A stretch of DNA of 64,000 nucleotides from Serratia liquefaciens (GCF_027594825.1 NZ_CP088930.1:558001-622000), one strand, 5' to 3'. Shown: positions 18,086 through 27,161, numbered from the stretch's first letter. A program made the numbers and translations. Notes: generated by a model not told the origin, from the letters alone.

Positions 18086-18338
18086 CGTTTCGTTACTCAT
18101 TCGTCAAAAGCCAACGGCGGGCATTATAGCCCTTTCGCCGTGCGATCCAAGCCACAACTTGCCGTATTTCACTCTGTTTCGGTGGCGCGACTGGCAGCTT
18201 AAAATGCTCTTTTTGTTTACAGCAAGTCCCTTAAGACAATCATATTTTTGCAACATAAGCGCGGAGAAAAGGTTTCCCCTTTACCATTCTGTGCGTACAC
18301 TCATCGTTGGTGGTTTGCGAACGGGATTTTTCGCCTTT

Positions 18339-19799
18339 ATGACAACATTTTATACCGTAATCAGTTGGCTCATGGTGTTTGGTTACTGGCTGCTTATCGC
18401 CGGTGTGACCCTGCGTATTCTGATGAAACGCCGAGCCGTACCTTCTGCGATGGCCTGGCTGCTGGTTATCTACATTCTGCCGCTGTTCGGTATTGTGGCT
18501 TATTTATCTTTTGGCGAATTGCACCTGGGCAAGCGCCGCGCCGAACGCGCCAAGGCCATGTGGCCCTCTACCGCACGCTGGCTGAGCGAATTGAAAGAGA
18601 GCCAGCGGATCTTCGCCACGGAGTACAGTGAGGTCGCCAGACCCCTGTTCCAACTGTGCGATCGCCGTCAGGGTATTGATGGGGTCAAAGGTAACCAACT
18701 CCAGCTGCTCACCACCACCGACTCGACGCTGAAAGCGCTGATCCGCGATATTGAGCTGGCTCGTCATAATATAGAGATGGTGTTTTATATCTGGCAGCCC
18801 GGCGGGCTGGTGGATCAGGTCGCCGAGTCGCTGATGGCCGCTGCGCGCCGCGGCGTACACTGCCGACTGTTACTGGATTCTGCCGGCAGCCTGCAGTTTT
18901 TCCGCAGCCCCTATCCCGGCATGATGCGCAATGCCGGTATCGAAGTCGTGGAGGCGCTTAAGGTCAACCTGTTCCGCGTGTTCCTGCGTCGAATGGATTT
19001 GCGCCAGCACCGCAAGGTGGTGCTGATCGACAACTATATTGCCTACACCGGCAGCATGAACATGGTAGACCCGCGCTATTTCAAACAGGATGCCGGCGTC
19101 GGCCAATGGATCGATTTGATGGCGCGCATGGAAGGCCCGGTCGCCAGTACCATGGGGATCGTTTATGCCTGCGATTGGGAGATTGAAACCGGTAAACGTA
19201 TTCTGCCGCCGCCGCCGGACGTCAATATCATGCCGTTCGAACAGGAAAGCGGCCACACCATCCAGGTTATCGCTTCCGGCCCCGGCTTCCCTGAAGAGAT
19301 GATCCACCAGGCGCTGCTGACGGCCGTTTACTCTGCGCGCGAACAGCTGATCATGACCACGCCTTACTTTGTGCCAAGCGACGACCTGCTGCATGCTATC
19401 TGCACCGCCGCCCTGCGCGGGGTGGAAGTCAGCATTATTGTCCCACGCGACAACGACTCGACGATGGTACGCTGGGCCAGCCGCTCATTCTTCTCCGAAC
19501 TGCTGGAAGCTGGCGTGCGGATCTATCAGTTCGAAGGCGGTCTGCTGCATACCAAAAGCGTGTTGGTCGACGGTCAGCTCAGCCTGGTGGGTACGGTGAA
19601 CCTGGACATGCGCAGCCTGTGGCTGAACTTCGAAATCACGCTGGTGATCGACGATGACGGTTTCGGCAGCGATCTGGCCTGTGTGCAGGATGATTACATT
19701 GCCCGTTCGCAGTTGCTGAACGCCCAGGAGTGGCAGAAACGGCCATTCTGGCATCGGATTGTCGAGCGCCTGTTCTACTTTTTCAGCCCGCTGCTATAA
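18339..19799 (+). CDS. clsA: Cardiolipin synthase A
   Basis: Inner-membrane phospholipase-D-superfamily enzyme that condenses two phosphatidylglycerols to cardiolipin and glycerol. 486 residues, exactly the E. coli length: two N-terminal membrane helices, then two HKD motifs, HRKVVLID and HTKSVLVD, each followed by the G-S/T-x-N element (GSMN, GTVN). The frame is open upstream to 17979, but that extension has no homology and runs antisense to yciY. The start at 18339 begins [11 protein letters not shown], as in the family. Confidence 0.96.
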   Translation: MTTFYTVISWLMVFGYWLLIAGVTLRILMKRRAVPSAMAWLLVIYILPLFGIVAYLSFGELHLGKRRAERAKAMWPSTARWLSELKESQRIFATEYSEVARPLFQLCDRRQGIDGVKGNQLQLLTTTDSTLKALIRDIELARHNIEMVFYIWQPGGLVDQVAESLMAAARRGVHCRLLLDSAGSLQFFRSPYPGMMRNAGIEVVEALKVNLFRVFLRRMDLRQHRKVVLIDNYIAYTGSMNMVDPRYFKQDAGVGQWIDLMARMEGPVASTMGIVYACDWEIETGKRILPPPPDVNIMPFEQESGHTIQVIASGPGFPEEMIHQALLTAVYSAREQLIMTTPYFVPSDDLLHAICTAALRGVEVSIIVPRDNDSTMVRWASRSFFSELLEAGVRIYQFEGGLLHTKSVLVDGQLSLVGTVNLDMRSLWLNFEITLVIDDDGFGSDLACVQDDYIARSQLLNAQEWQKRPFWHRIVERLFYFFSPLL

Positions 19800-19855
19800 A
19801 TGCCGCAGCGGGCATGGTTTAATAACGCCAAATCATTTGTGATCGGGATTTAATT

Positions 19856-20179
19856 ATGGATTTGAATAACCGCCTTACTGAAGACGAAACGCTGGAACAG
19901 GCTTACGACATCTTTCTGGAACTGGCCGGCGACAATCTGGATCCGGCGGATATTCTGCTGTTCAATCTGCAGTTTGAGGAGCGCGGTGGCGCAGAACTGT
20001 ATGACCCTGCGGAAGACTGGTCGGAACATGTGGATTTTGACCTGAACCCGGATTTCTTTGCCGAGGTAGTGATTGGCCTGGCTGACAGCGATGGCGAGCC
20101 GATCAATGACGTTTTTGCCCGCGTACTGCTCTGCCGCGAGAAAGACCACAAGCTTTGCCATATCCTGTGGAAAGAGTAA
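19856..20179 (+). CDS. yciU: YciU family protein (UPF0263)
   Basis: A very acidic 107-residue cytoplasmic protein, nearly identical in plan to E. coli YciU ([48 protein letters not shown]). No function is proved; the acidic surface suggested a DNA-mimic role for the family. It follows clsA in both genomes. In E. coli oppF comes next; here 7.2 kb are inserted. Confidence 0.93.
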   Translation: MDLNNRLTEDETLEQAYDIFLELAGDNLDPADILLFNLQFEERGGAELYDPAEDWSEHVDFDLNPDFFAEVVIGLADSDGEPINDVFARVLLCREKDHKLCHILWKE

Positions 20180-20196
20180 CCTTTTGATACCCATAT

Positions 20197-20227
20197 AACC
20201 CTGTCGGTCATCGCGACCGGCAGGGTT
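20197..20227 (+). terminator. Hairpin between yciU and the DeoR-type gene
   Basis: AACCCTGTCGGTC-ATCGC-GACCGGCAGGGTT is a 13-bp stem with one G-T pair, between convergent genes. The following T tract is short, so the strength is uncertain. Confidence 0.65.
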
Positions 20228-20237
20228 GCTTAGCCCC

Positions 20238-21014
20238 TCAGGCCACAATCACCTGGAGATTTGCCGGGAAAACCAGGTTCTTCAGTTTCTTCTCCGGATC
20301 GCTGGTCACCAGCCACGAGATATCTTTTAACTCTGCCACCAGCCCTGTCGCATGGTTATTCAACTTGTGTCCATCGGCAAGGACAATGGTTTTGTTGCTG
20401 TTTTTGATCATCTGACGGGCAATGGCGGCCTCGTTCAAATCCTGATCCATCACCCCTGCCTTTGGGCTCACTGCCCCGGCGCCGATGACCGCATAATCCG
20501 CATAGAAAGCGCTGATCCCCTGCAATGCCACCGGGCCAATGCACTCCATTTTCGACAGGCCGAACTGCCCGCCAATCAGGATCAGGTTAATCGTTGAATT
20601 ATCATGGAACAGGTTGGCGATCACCGGAGAATTGGTGATGACGGTAAGCTGGTTAATCCCGGCAATCTGCTTGGCAAATTCCAGCGTCGTGGTCCCGAAG
20701 TCGATAAAAAGCGAGTCCCCTGGCTTGATCAATTCGGCCGCTTTAATGGCAATGGCCTTTTTGTCATCCTCGGCCAGTCTGGCCCGCTGATTAAACTCCA
20801 GCTCAAACCCATATTGAGCAATGACCGCCCCGCCATGGATTTTCTTGATGTGTTTCAGCTCTTCAAGCTTATTCAGGTCTCTGCGGATGGTTTCCTGCGA
20901 GACATTAAAGTCATCAGCCAACTCATTGACGAACACCTGCCCACTATTTTTCAACTTCTCGAGAATGATGTTCCTTCGTTCTAATGCGTTTGAGTAATCC
21001 ATCTTCTGATCCAT
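20238..21014 (-). CDS. DeoR-family transcriptional regulator
   Basis: A 258-residue regulator with an N-terminal winged helix (about 8-65; VFVNELADDFNVSQETIRRDLNKLE is the recognition part) and a DeoR C-terminal sensor domain (DFGTTTLEFAKQI, VITNSPVIANLF, LADGHKLN), which usually binds a phosphorylated sugar or polyol. Overall plan is that of GlpR. It is divergent from the kinase/permease operon and probably controls it and the flavoprotein operon. The 21015-21306 gap holds repeated AACCACA heptamers and two palindromes. Confidence 0.9.
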   Translation of the reverse strand: MDQKMDYSNALERRNIILEKLKNSGQVFVNELADDFNVSQETIRRDLNKLEELKHIKKIHGGAVIAQYGFELEFNQRARLAEDDKKAIAIKAAELIKPGDSLFIDFGTTTLEFAKQIAGINQLTVITNSPVIANLFHDNSTINLILIGGQFGLSKMECIGPVALQGISAFYADYAVIGAGAVSPKAGVMDQDLNEAAIARQMIKNSNKTIVLADGHKLNNHATGLVAELKDISWLVTSDPEKKLKNLVFPANLQVIVA

Positions 21015-21067
21015 TATGTTGTCTTTAGCATTATAAAAAGTGTGGGTTTAGATGACGTTTTAATTGC

Positions 21068-21089
21068 TTGGTAGACAATTGTTTACCAA
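21068..21089. promoter_or_regulatory. 22-bp near-perfect palindrome
   Basis: The left arm TTGGTAGACAA and right arm TTGTTTACCAA are complementary except for one pair. It lies 54 bases upstream of the DeoR-type gene and is a strong candidate operator or autoregulatory site. Confidence 0.5.
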
Positions 21090-21134
21090 CTCCTCACGTG
21101 AAGCAACCGCCTATTTCACTTTTCACAGGGCAAA

Positions 21135-21161
21135 AACCACAACAACCACAGCATAACCACA
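21135..21161. repeat. AACCACA heptamer array, kinase side
   Basis: AACCACA occurs at 21135, 21144 and 21155, spaced 9 and 11 bases, with a further copy at 21281-21287. The same heptamer is clustered upstream of the flavoprotein operon. Confidence 0.65.
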
Positions 21162-21189
21162 CTGTCAGAAGTTAAAACCAAGACATTGG

Positions 21190-21213
21190 TCACAATTAAA
21201 TCGAAAATTGTGA
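21190..21213. promoter_or_regulatory. Inverted repeat before the kinase operon
   Basis: TCACAATT and AATTGTGA form a perfect 8+8 inverted repeat around 8 bases. It is close to the kinase promoter and could be an operator; it is not a canonical CRP site because the half-sites face the wrong way. Confidence 0.45.
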
Positions 21214-21306
21214 GTTTGATGTTGATTTAATGTGTAGTAATGATACTAAATAATATAAACGGGCACAATGACAACATCTAAACCACAAAATAGACCTGAG
21301 GGCTTT

Positions 21307-22749
21307 ATGCTGAATCAACGCTATGCAGCCATTGACCAAGGAACAACAGGAACACGCGTCGTGGTGTTCGGCGAGGATGGAAAACATTTTTCCCCCGCCG
21401 CCATCGCGCACAAACAATTAACGCCCAATCCTGGTTGGGTTGAACACGATCCCATGGAGATCCTGCGCAATATTCGCACCTGTCTTAGCCAGTGTGGGGT
21501 GGTGGATGCCATCGGTCTGGCGCATCAGGGCGAGAGCGTCGTCGCCTGGGATGCCCAGAGCGGCCTGCCGCTCTATAACGCCATTATTTGGCAGGATCAG
21601 CGTACAGGATCCGTCATTCGTCAGTTGCGCAATGAAGGTATGGAAGAAACCGTTCGGGCAAAAACCGGCCTGCCGCTGGATACCTATTTCTCCGGGAGCA
21701 AACTGGGCTGGATCATGCGCAATGTGCCTGGCGCCCGTGAACTCTCCCGTCGAGGCCACCTGCGGCTCGGCACCATGGACAGTTTTTTCATGTTCCACCT
21801 GTGCGGTACCCACGCCACGGATTACAACTCGGCCTCAAGGACCTCGCTGTTCAATATTCATACTCTGCAATGGGACGAGGAACTGTGTCGACTTTTTGGC
21901 GTCCCGATCGATGCCTTGCCTGAAATTCGCGACAATACCGGTCACTTTGGCGACGTAAACTGTGCCGGTAATACCACGCCACTGACGGCCTGTATCGTCG
22001 ATCAGTTTGCCGGCACCTATGGACATGGTTGTCTGCAACCTGGCCAGATGAAAATCACCTTCGGCACCGGCGCATTTTTGCAATCGATTACCGGCACCAA
22101 GGTTCCTGACTCACAGGGCTCGGGGCTGCTGCCGACGCTGTGCTGGAAATTACCGGGCGAGCCCCCGCTCTATGGCCTGGATGGCGGCGTCTATAACGCG
22201 GCATCGGCCATTAACTGGGCCAAAAAGATTGGCTTGTACAGCGATATCGAGGAGTTCTCCGATTTCCCTGAAGAACCGGCTATCGCTCGCGGGTTGGCTT
22301 TTATCCCGGCACTTTCCGGCTTGGGCTGCCCCTATTGGGATCGCTCGGCCGCCGGGTTATGGGCCGGGCTGTCGCTGGAAACCGAACGCAAAGACATGCT
22401 GCAGTCCATTCTTGAAGGGATCGCCATGCGCTCGGCCGAGGTGATCTTCGCCATGGACAAAGTTCGCCCGATCGGCGACACCATCTCCGTGGACGGCGGC
22501 TTGTCGGCGAACCTCTACTTTAAGCAGTTCCTTGCCAGCCTGATCCAAAAGCGCATCGTTACCCCTGCCAACCGGGAAATTACCGCCCAGGGCGTCGCCT
22601 TATTGGCCCGCAAGGGGTTAGGCAATACCCACCCCATGAACATCAGAACACAACAAACAACCACCGAGCCTGCGGAACGCGATCTGTCACCTTATTTTGC
22701 AAAATATAAGGACATTATTTCCCGTTCCCGCAACCTGCGCGGCGAATAA
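21307..22749 (+). CDS. FGGY-family carbohydrate kinase, glycerol-kinase-like
   Basis: An ATP-dependent kinase of 480 residues in the FGGY fold. It is close to GlpK over its length: DQGTTGTR at 10-17 (phosphate 1), PGWVEHDPMEI, YNAIIWQDQRT, YFSGSKLGWI, ASRTSLFNIHT, FGTGAFL and a late VDGGLSAN. Of the GlpK substrate residues, E76, W95, Y127 and D232 are kept, but the Arg of GlpK NQRET is G75 here (HQGES). That Arg contacts a glycerol hydroxyl, so the substrate may differ from glycerol. The start at 21307 follows GAGG at 5 bases; an upstream ATG at 21268 lacks a good site. Followed after 23 bases by the EutH-like gene. Confidence 0.88.
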   Translation: MLNQRYAAIDQGTTGTRVVVFGEDGKHFSPAAIAHKQLTPNPGWVEHDPMEILRNIRTCLSQCGVVDAIGLAHQGESVVAWDAQSGLPLYNAIIWQDQRTGSVIRQLRNEGMEETVRAKTGLPLDTYFSGSKLGWIMRNVPGARELSRRGHLRLGTMDSFFMFHLCGTHATDYNSASRTSLFNIHTLQWDEELCRLFGVPIDALPEIRDNTGHFGDVNCAGNTTPLTACIVDQFAGTYGHGCLQPGQMKITFGTGAFLQSITGTKVPDSQGSGLLPTLCWKLPGEPPLYGLDGGVYNAASAINWAKKIGLYSDIEEFSDFPEEPAIARGLAFIPALSGLGCPYWDRSAAGLWAGLSLETERKDMLQSILEGIAMRSAEVIFAMDKVRPIGDTISVDGGLSANLYFKQFLASLIQKRIVTPANREITAQGVALLARKGLGNTHPMNIRTQQTTTEPAERDLSPYFAKYKDIISRSRNLRGE

Positions 22750-22772
22750 ATAATAAGAAAGTGGAGGCAATT

Positions 22773-24020
22773 ATGTCCGAGATTGGCAACATCATTATCT
22801 ATATCATTATGGCCGGAACCCTGCTTGGTGCCATGGCATCGGTGGTCAAACCCGAAAGCGGCTTAGGCAAAGAGTTCGTCAATGGCATTCATTCCATTGG
22901 CCCGGTCTTTCTGGCCCAGGCCGGCATTATGGCGGCAATCCCCATTCTGTCCTACGTCATTACCTACACCGTTGGCCCCCTGTTCCAATCTATGGGATCG
23001 GATGCGTCCATTGCCGCCCTGTCGATTATCGCCGTTGATATGGGCGGCTATCAGTTGGCGGACGCCATTGCCGCCAACCGCGACCAATGGATCACGGCCA
23101 TGCTGATTGGCTACACCTCCGGGGCCAGCATCGTTTATTTAATTCCGGTCGGCCTGGTCATGCTGCAACAAAAAGACCACAAATATCTGGCGCTGGGTGC
23201 CATGGCGGGCTTAATCAGCATCCCGTTTGGCGTGCTGATATCATTGATGATCATCACGCTTAATAATATTCCGGTACGGGATATCATCTCTACGGCGTCC
23301 CCCGCCAACCATTATTTAAGCATCGACTTTTTCAATGCCTTGCAACTGCTTTCCCCGCTGTTCGTCTTTTGTATCCTGCTGGCATTAGGGCTGAAATACC
23401 GCACGCTCTGGATGGTAAAATGCTTCCTGTTCTTCGGTAAGATTATGGATGCCTTTATCAAAATGGTGCTGGCTGCCTGCATCATTGAGCACTTCACCGG
23501 GGTCTTTAGCAAAGTCTTTGGCGGCTGGGTGTTCGATCCGCTTTTCGCCGACGAAAAAGAACTGTATCGGGCGATTGAGATTGCCGGCTATATCGGCATC
23601 ATGCTGGCGGGGACCTTCCCGATTTGCTACCTGTTCCAAAAATATTGCCAGCGCCCGATGAAGTTTATCGGTCGACAGCTTCGGCTCACGGATGCCGGGG
23701 CCATCGGCATGGTCATGGTGCTGGCCAACATCATTGCCGTTTATCACCTGTTCAAAGATATGCGCGCCCGTGACAAAGTGCTGTGCGTGGCCTTTGGTAT
23801 CTGCGCCCAGGCGACCTTAGGCGACCACTTGGCCTTTACCGCCAACTTCCAGCCCACCCTGGTCCTGCCGATTATGGTCGGCAAATTCCTTGCCGGCGCC
23901 ATTGCCGTAACCATCGCAATCTTTATTTCCGTACCGGAGGCGCAACGGATGGAGCAACGCGACGAGCTCGAAGAGGCGGCGGCGCAAAGCGCCAGGCCAA
24001 GCGTTCCTCTGACAGTTTAA
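22773..24020 (+). CDS. EutH-like membrane permease
   Basis: A 415-residue protein with about ten hydrophobic segments. The pattern follows ethanolamine permease EutH: DMGGYQLADAIA, YLIPVGLVML, HKYLALGAMAGLISIPFG, a later AIEIAGYIGIMLAGTFP, AGAIGMVMVLANIIA and LGDHLAFTANFQP near the end. EutH proteins transport ethanolamine. No eut enzymes are present; the partner is a kinase, so the substrate may be another small alcohol or amino alcohol. GGAGG lies 6 bases before the chosen ATG. The last 30 residues are a polar tail. Confidence 0.83.
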   Translation: MSEIGNIIIYIIMAGTLLGAMASVVKPESGLGKEFVNGIHSIGPVFLAQAGIMAAIPILSYVITYTVGPLFQSMGSDASIAALSIIAVDMGGYQLADAIAANRDQWITAMLIGYTSGASIVYLIPVGLVMLQQKDHKYLALGAMAGLISIPFGVLISLMIITLNNIPVRDIISTASPANHYLSIDFFNALQLLSPLFVFCILLALGLKYRTLWMVKCFLFFGKIMDAFIKMVLAACIIEHFTGVFSKVFGGWVFDPLFADEKELYRAIEIAGYIGIMLAGTFPICYLFQKYCQRPMKFIGRQLRLTDAGAIGMVMVLANIIAVYHLFKDMRARDKVLCVAFGICAQATLGDHLAFTANFQPTLVLPIMVGKFLAGAIAVTIAIFISVPEAQRMEQRDELEEAAAQSARPSVPLTV

Positions 24021-24088
24021 TTCCCTGATTATCCCCCGCCGTGCCTGGCCACCAGGCACGGCTTTCTTTTAAGCCTATGAGGTTTTCC

Positions 24089-24445
24089 ATGCGTAAGATA
24101 TTCCTTGCCTGCCCCTACAGCCATAGCGATGAAAACGTAGTACAAGAGCGTTTTCTCGCCTGCAACAGGGTTGCCGCCAACATCATCGAGGCAGGCCATG
24201 CGGTTTTCAGCCAGGTCACGATGTCGCACCCGATTAATTTGCAGCTGCAAAACACCGATAAAACAGCGATTGGCAAAATGTGGGCGCCGGTAGACGCACT
24301 GTTTTTAGCCATGATGGAAGAGTTGATTATTTTGGATCTTCCCGGTTGGGATAAAAGCGCAGGCATTAAACGAGAGATTGAGTTTTATCAGTCGCGCAAT
24401 CAACGCGTAAGCCTGTGGTCCGAGGTTGAACACGAATTCAAATAG
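24089..24445 (+). CDS. DUF1937 protein, nucleoside-deoxyribosyltransferase-like fold
   Basis: A 118-residue cytoplasmic protein. The motifs FLACPYSHSDENVVQERF, AANIIEAGHAVFSQVT and the later LIILDLPGWDKSAGIKREIEF resemble the small DUF1937/DUF4406 group, related to nucleoside 2-deoxyribosyltransferases. It is third in the kinase operon, 68 bases after the permease, with GAGG 7 bases before its ATG. Its contribution to the pathway is unknown; it could clear a side product or act on a nucleotide-linked intermediate. Confidence 0.78.
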   Translation: MRKIFLACPYSHSDENVVQERFLACNRVAANIIEAGHAVFSQVTMSHPINLQLQNTDKTAIGKMWAPVDALFLAMMEELIILDLPGWDKSAGIKREIEFYQSRNQRVSLWSEVEHEFK

Positions 24446-24469
24446 CTCGCTGAGGTACCAGAATAAACT

Positions 24470-24491
24470 AAGCCTGCATATGCAGGCTTTT
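24470..24491. terminator. Terminator between the kinase operon and flavoprotein operon
   Basis: AAGCCTGC-ATAT-GCAGGCTT, a perfect 8-bp stem followed by TT on the plus strand, lies between convergent operons. Confidence 0.8.
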
Positions 24492-24515
24492 CACTTGGCT
24501 GGATGGGGAATAGCG

Positions 24516-25733
24516 CTATCGGGCAATCACGGTCAGTTGACTGTCCGGGGTCACGCCAGAGATATCGATATTTTTCAGAAGAATACGGCGTTCAGGCAAA
24601 CAGCGGTGTGTTCCGCGATAAAGCTCCTTTTCGCCATCGCGCACGATAATCTCGCCTTTATGGTAACGGTTAACACGGACGTTGAGCGTGACGCAACCCG
24701 CAGCCTGCGCTGAGACGGAAACCCGATTTGGCGCAGCAAGACGGAATACTTCATCCAGTTGAATGGCAACATTGAATCGCGGCGCGTCATCCTGTTGCAG
24801 AGATTGCGCAACCTTCTGGCCTACGCGCAACCCTTCCTGGTAACACTGATCCCCCATATCGGCTGGGTGGGTCATATTGCCTGCGACATAATAGTCCGGA
24901 TCGGAACAGCGACCATGCTGATCGAACCATGGGCGGCCAGTCTCAGGCTCATAGGCCAAATGGCTGTTACGGATCAGCGTGTACTCGCCGGTAAAGCGTC
25001 CGGTAAAGATGATGCTGTCGCAGGCCAGCCGTTGTGAGCTGCCGTCTGCGGCGGTAAATTCGATGCTTTCCACCCGCTCGCCGCCATTGATTTGAGTGAC
25101 ATGCGCACCCAGATGGAGTTTAACCCCCATAAGACGGGCATATAGCGCGGCCACGCGGAACGCCGTTGGCCGGGTGTTTTCATCGATCATAGCCAGCGCC
25201 TTGATGCCCGCATTGCGCAGCGTCCAGATCGTGGAAAAACTGACCAACTCAGACCCGATGATCACCGGCTTAATGCCCGGCTTGAGTTTTTTCAGATAGA
25301 TAAACTGCTGTAACGCACCAGCAGTCAAAACCCCCTGAGGCCTGACGCCACTGACCAGCCTGGCGTGGCGCGGCGTTTCGCGCACGCCCGTGGCAATAAT
25401 CACACGTTTGGCATGCAAGGTTTCAAGGCCCCGATCGCCAGAGATGATCACCTCACCGCCGGGCTTGATATTTACCACCGTGGTGCCGGTTCTGATTTCA
25501 CAATGGTTTTCCACCAGGCTCAGGATGCGTTCGGCCCAGAGGTGCCCTTTCATCGGCCGGTGAAAAGTCTGCAGGCCGAACGTCGGATGACGGCAATGGC
25601 GCGGTACGCCGCCCGCCTGCTTTTCCCTTTCCAACAGCAGAACGCGGTTTACGCCTTCATCCCATAAAGCGCGGGCGGCGGCCAAACCGGCCGGCCCGGC
25701 ACCAATAATAATCACGTCATATGACTGACTCAT
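24516..25733 (-). CDS. NAD(P)/FAD-dependent oxidoreductase
   Basis: A 405-residue flavoprotein. The FAD dinucleotide motif is GAGPAG at 11-16 (VIIIGAGPAGLAAARAL), with ATGVRETPRHARLVSG (ATG motif) near 115 and a second nucleotide domain at about 155-260. The second domain lacks a clean GxGxxG (IIGSELVSF), so NAD(P) use is uncertain. The last 80 residues form a separate beta-rich part. Its ATG overlaps the upstream flavoprotein stop (ATGA), so the two are co-made, as with the paired flavoproteins of GlpA/GlpB-like and opine or hydrogen-cyanide-synthase-like complexes. Confidence 0.85.
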   Translation of the reverse strand: MSQSYDVIIIGAGPAGLAAARALWDEGVNRVLLLEREKQAGGVPRHCRHPTFGLQTFHRPMKGHLWAERILSLVENHCEIRTGTTVVNIKPGGEVIISGDRGLETLHAKRVIIATGVRETPRHARLVSGVRPQGVLTAGALQQFIYLKKLKPGIKPVIIGSELVSFSTIWTLRNAGIKALAMIDENTRPTAFRVAALYARLMGVKLHLGAHVTQINGGERVESIEFTAADGSSQRLACDSIIFTGRFTGEYTLIRNSHLAYEPETGRPWFDQHGRCSDPDYYVAGNMTHPADMGDQCYQEGLRVGQKVAQSLQQDDAPRFNVAIQLDEVFRLAAPNRVSVSAQAAGCVTLNVRVNRYHKGEIIVRDGEKELYRGTHRCLPERRILLKNIDISGVTPDSQLTVIAR

Positions 25734-27127
25734 TCCACCCTCCCAACAACCAGAGTGTTGTCCAAACGATCGCCCACGATTTCGGCCACCTGATTACTGC
25801 AGAAAAAGCCGTTGCAGCGTCCCATCATGACGCGGGTGCGGCGACGCAAACCACCGATACACTCAGGCGGAACCGCCGAGTGGAATGCCGCCTCCAGCTC
25901 GCGCCGTGTGACTAATTCACAATGACACACGATGCCGCCATTGCCCGAACAGGTATAATCGCGCGGCTGATAATCAGACAGCATCGGCATCACCGGCCAC
26001 TGGAATTCAGCGGGCGGTTGATGCGTAAATAGCGGGTTGAAATGGTCGCGATAAAGCGTTTCTACATGGGCGGCAATCCCCAACGCAGCGGTCAGCCCGG
26101 TGGAGCGGATCCCTCCTACGCTGATCCAATTTTCCTGCGGGTAGTGATAAATTCGATACTCTTTCTTTTCCGTTGCCGGCCGTAGCCCGGCGTAGGTGGC
26201 GGTCACGCTGTATTGCGTCAATGTCGGCAACATCCGACTGCCTTTTTCAATCAGCCCTTTAAGCACCGACTCATCGACATCGGCCCGGTTGCGATCGGTT
26301 TGCTCTTCAGCCGTCGGACCCAGGATCATATTGCCGAAAATGGTTCGACACAGCAGCACGCCTTTGGTGGTGGGCGTCGGAACCGGCAGGATAATGGCAT
26401 TGATATCTGCCGCAGCGGCTTTGTCATAGACCAGAAACTGCCCTTTCCTTGGGCGGATTTCATAATCCGGTTTGCGCCACAGGCCATCAACCAGGTCGCC
26501 ATGGTTACCCGCACAGTTGATCACCAGCCGAGTGCGCACGCTGCCCTGGTCGGTCTGCAATAGCCAACCTTGCTCGTCGCGCGTCGCCTTGGTCACTTCG
26601 CAGTTAAAACGGTATGCCCCACCGTGCATCACCGCCTGCGTAACGTAAGCGAGTGGTGCGCTCCAGGGATCGATGACATATTCGCCCGGAACCCATACTC
26701 CACCCAGCGCGCCATCCGCCAGTTTTGGCTCACGCAGATAAACTTCGGCGGCCGAAATCTGCACCACGTCCGTCACCCCATTTTCATGGGCCTGTTTCAC
26801 GATGCCAGGCAGCGCCGCGAGCTGTTCTTCGTTCCAGGCCACCACGATGGCCGTGGTTTGCAACAGCGGGAGGTTCATCTTTTCCCGGATTGCCAGATAC
26901 TCGTCGTAACCCGCCTGCATGCATTGCAGTTCCAGGCTTCCCGTCGGCGCATCAAAACCGGTATGGAGGATCGCGCTGTTGGCTTTGCTAGCACCGGACA
27001 AGATATCGCCGCCTCGCTCCAGCAATAGCGTTTTCGCGCCCATCAGGGTGAAACGTCGGAAAACGGCGCATCCCACTACGCCGCCCCCGATAACTACCAC
27101 ATCAACATTTTCATTTAGCTGTGTCAT
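25730..27127 (-). CDS. FAD-dependent dehydrogenase with BFD-type [2Fe-2S] domain, GlpA-like
   Basis: A 465-residue protein of the DAO/GlpA family. FAD motif GGGVVG at 14-19, glycerol-3-phosphate-dehydrogenase-like SGASKANSAILHTGFDA, and LRPATEKKEYRIY and ISVGGIRSTGLTAALGI near 350-380. A C-terminal bacterioferritin-associated-ferredoxin-like domain has C401-x-C403 and C438-x4-C443. Such enzymes oxidise a phosphorylated polyol or hydroxy acid and pass electrons to iron-sulfur partners. The start at 27127 (MTQLNENVDVVVIGGG) follows GGTGAG; 27232 would add a spurious hydrophobic extension. Probably acts on the product of the kinase encoded nearby. Confidence 0.86.
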   Translation of the reverse strand: MTQLNENVDVVVIGGGVVGCAVFRRFTLMGAKTLLLERGGDILSGASKANSAILHTGFDAPTGSLELQCMQAGYDEYLAIREKMNLPLLQTTAIVVAWNEEQLAALPGIVKQAHENGVTDVVQISAAEVYLREPKLADGALGGVWVPGEYVIDPWSAPLAYVTQAVMHGGAYRFNCEVTKATRDEQGWLLQTDQGSVRTRLVINCAGNHGDLVDGLWRKPDYEIRPRKGQFLVYDKAAAADINAIILPVPTPTTKGVLLCRTIFGNMILGPTAEEQTDRNRADVDESVLKGLIEKGSRMLPTLTQYSVTATYAGLRPATEKKEYRIYHYPQENWISVGGIRSTGLTAALGIAAHVETLYRDHFNPLFTHQPPAEFQWPVMPMLSDYQPRDYTCSGNGGIVCHCELVTRRELEAAFHSAVPPECIGGLRRRTRVMMGRCNGFFCSNQVAEIVGDRLDNTLVVGRVE

Positions 27128-27161
27128 ACGCGTTTTCTCACCACCAAACATGTGATAATAA

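Noticed and set aside
17979..18338. A 120-codon N-terminal extension of clsA
   Set aside because: It has no homology, runs antisense to yciY, and the family start [11 protein letters not shown] is at 18339.
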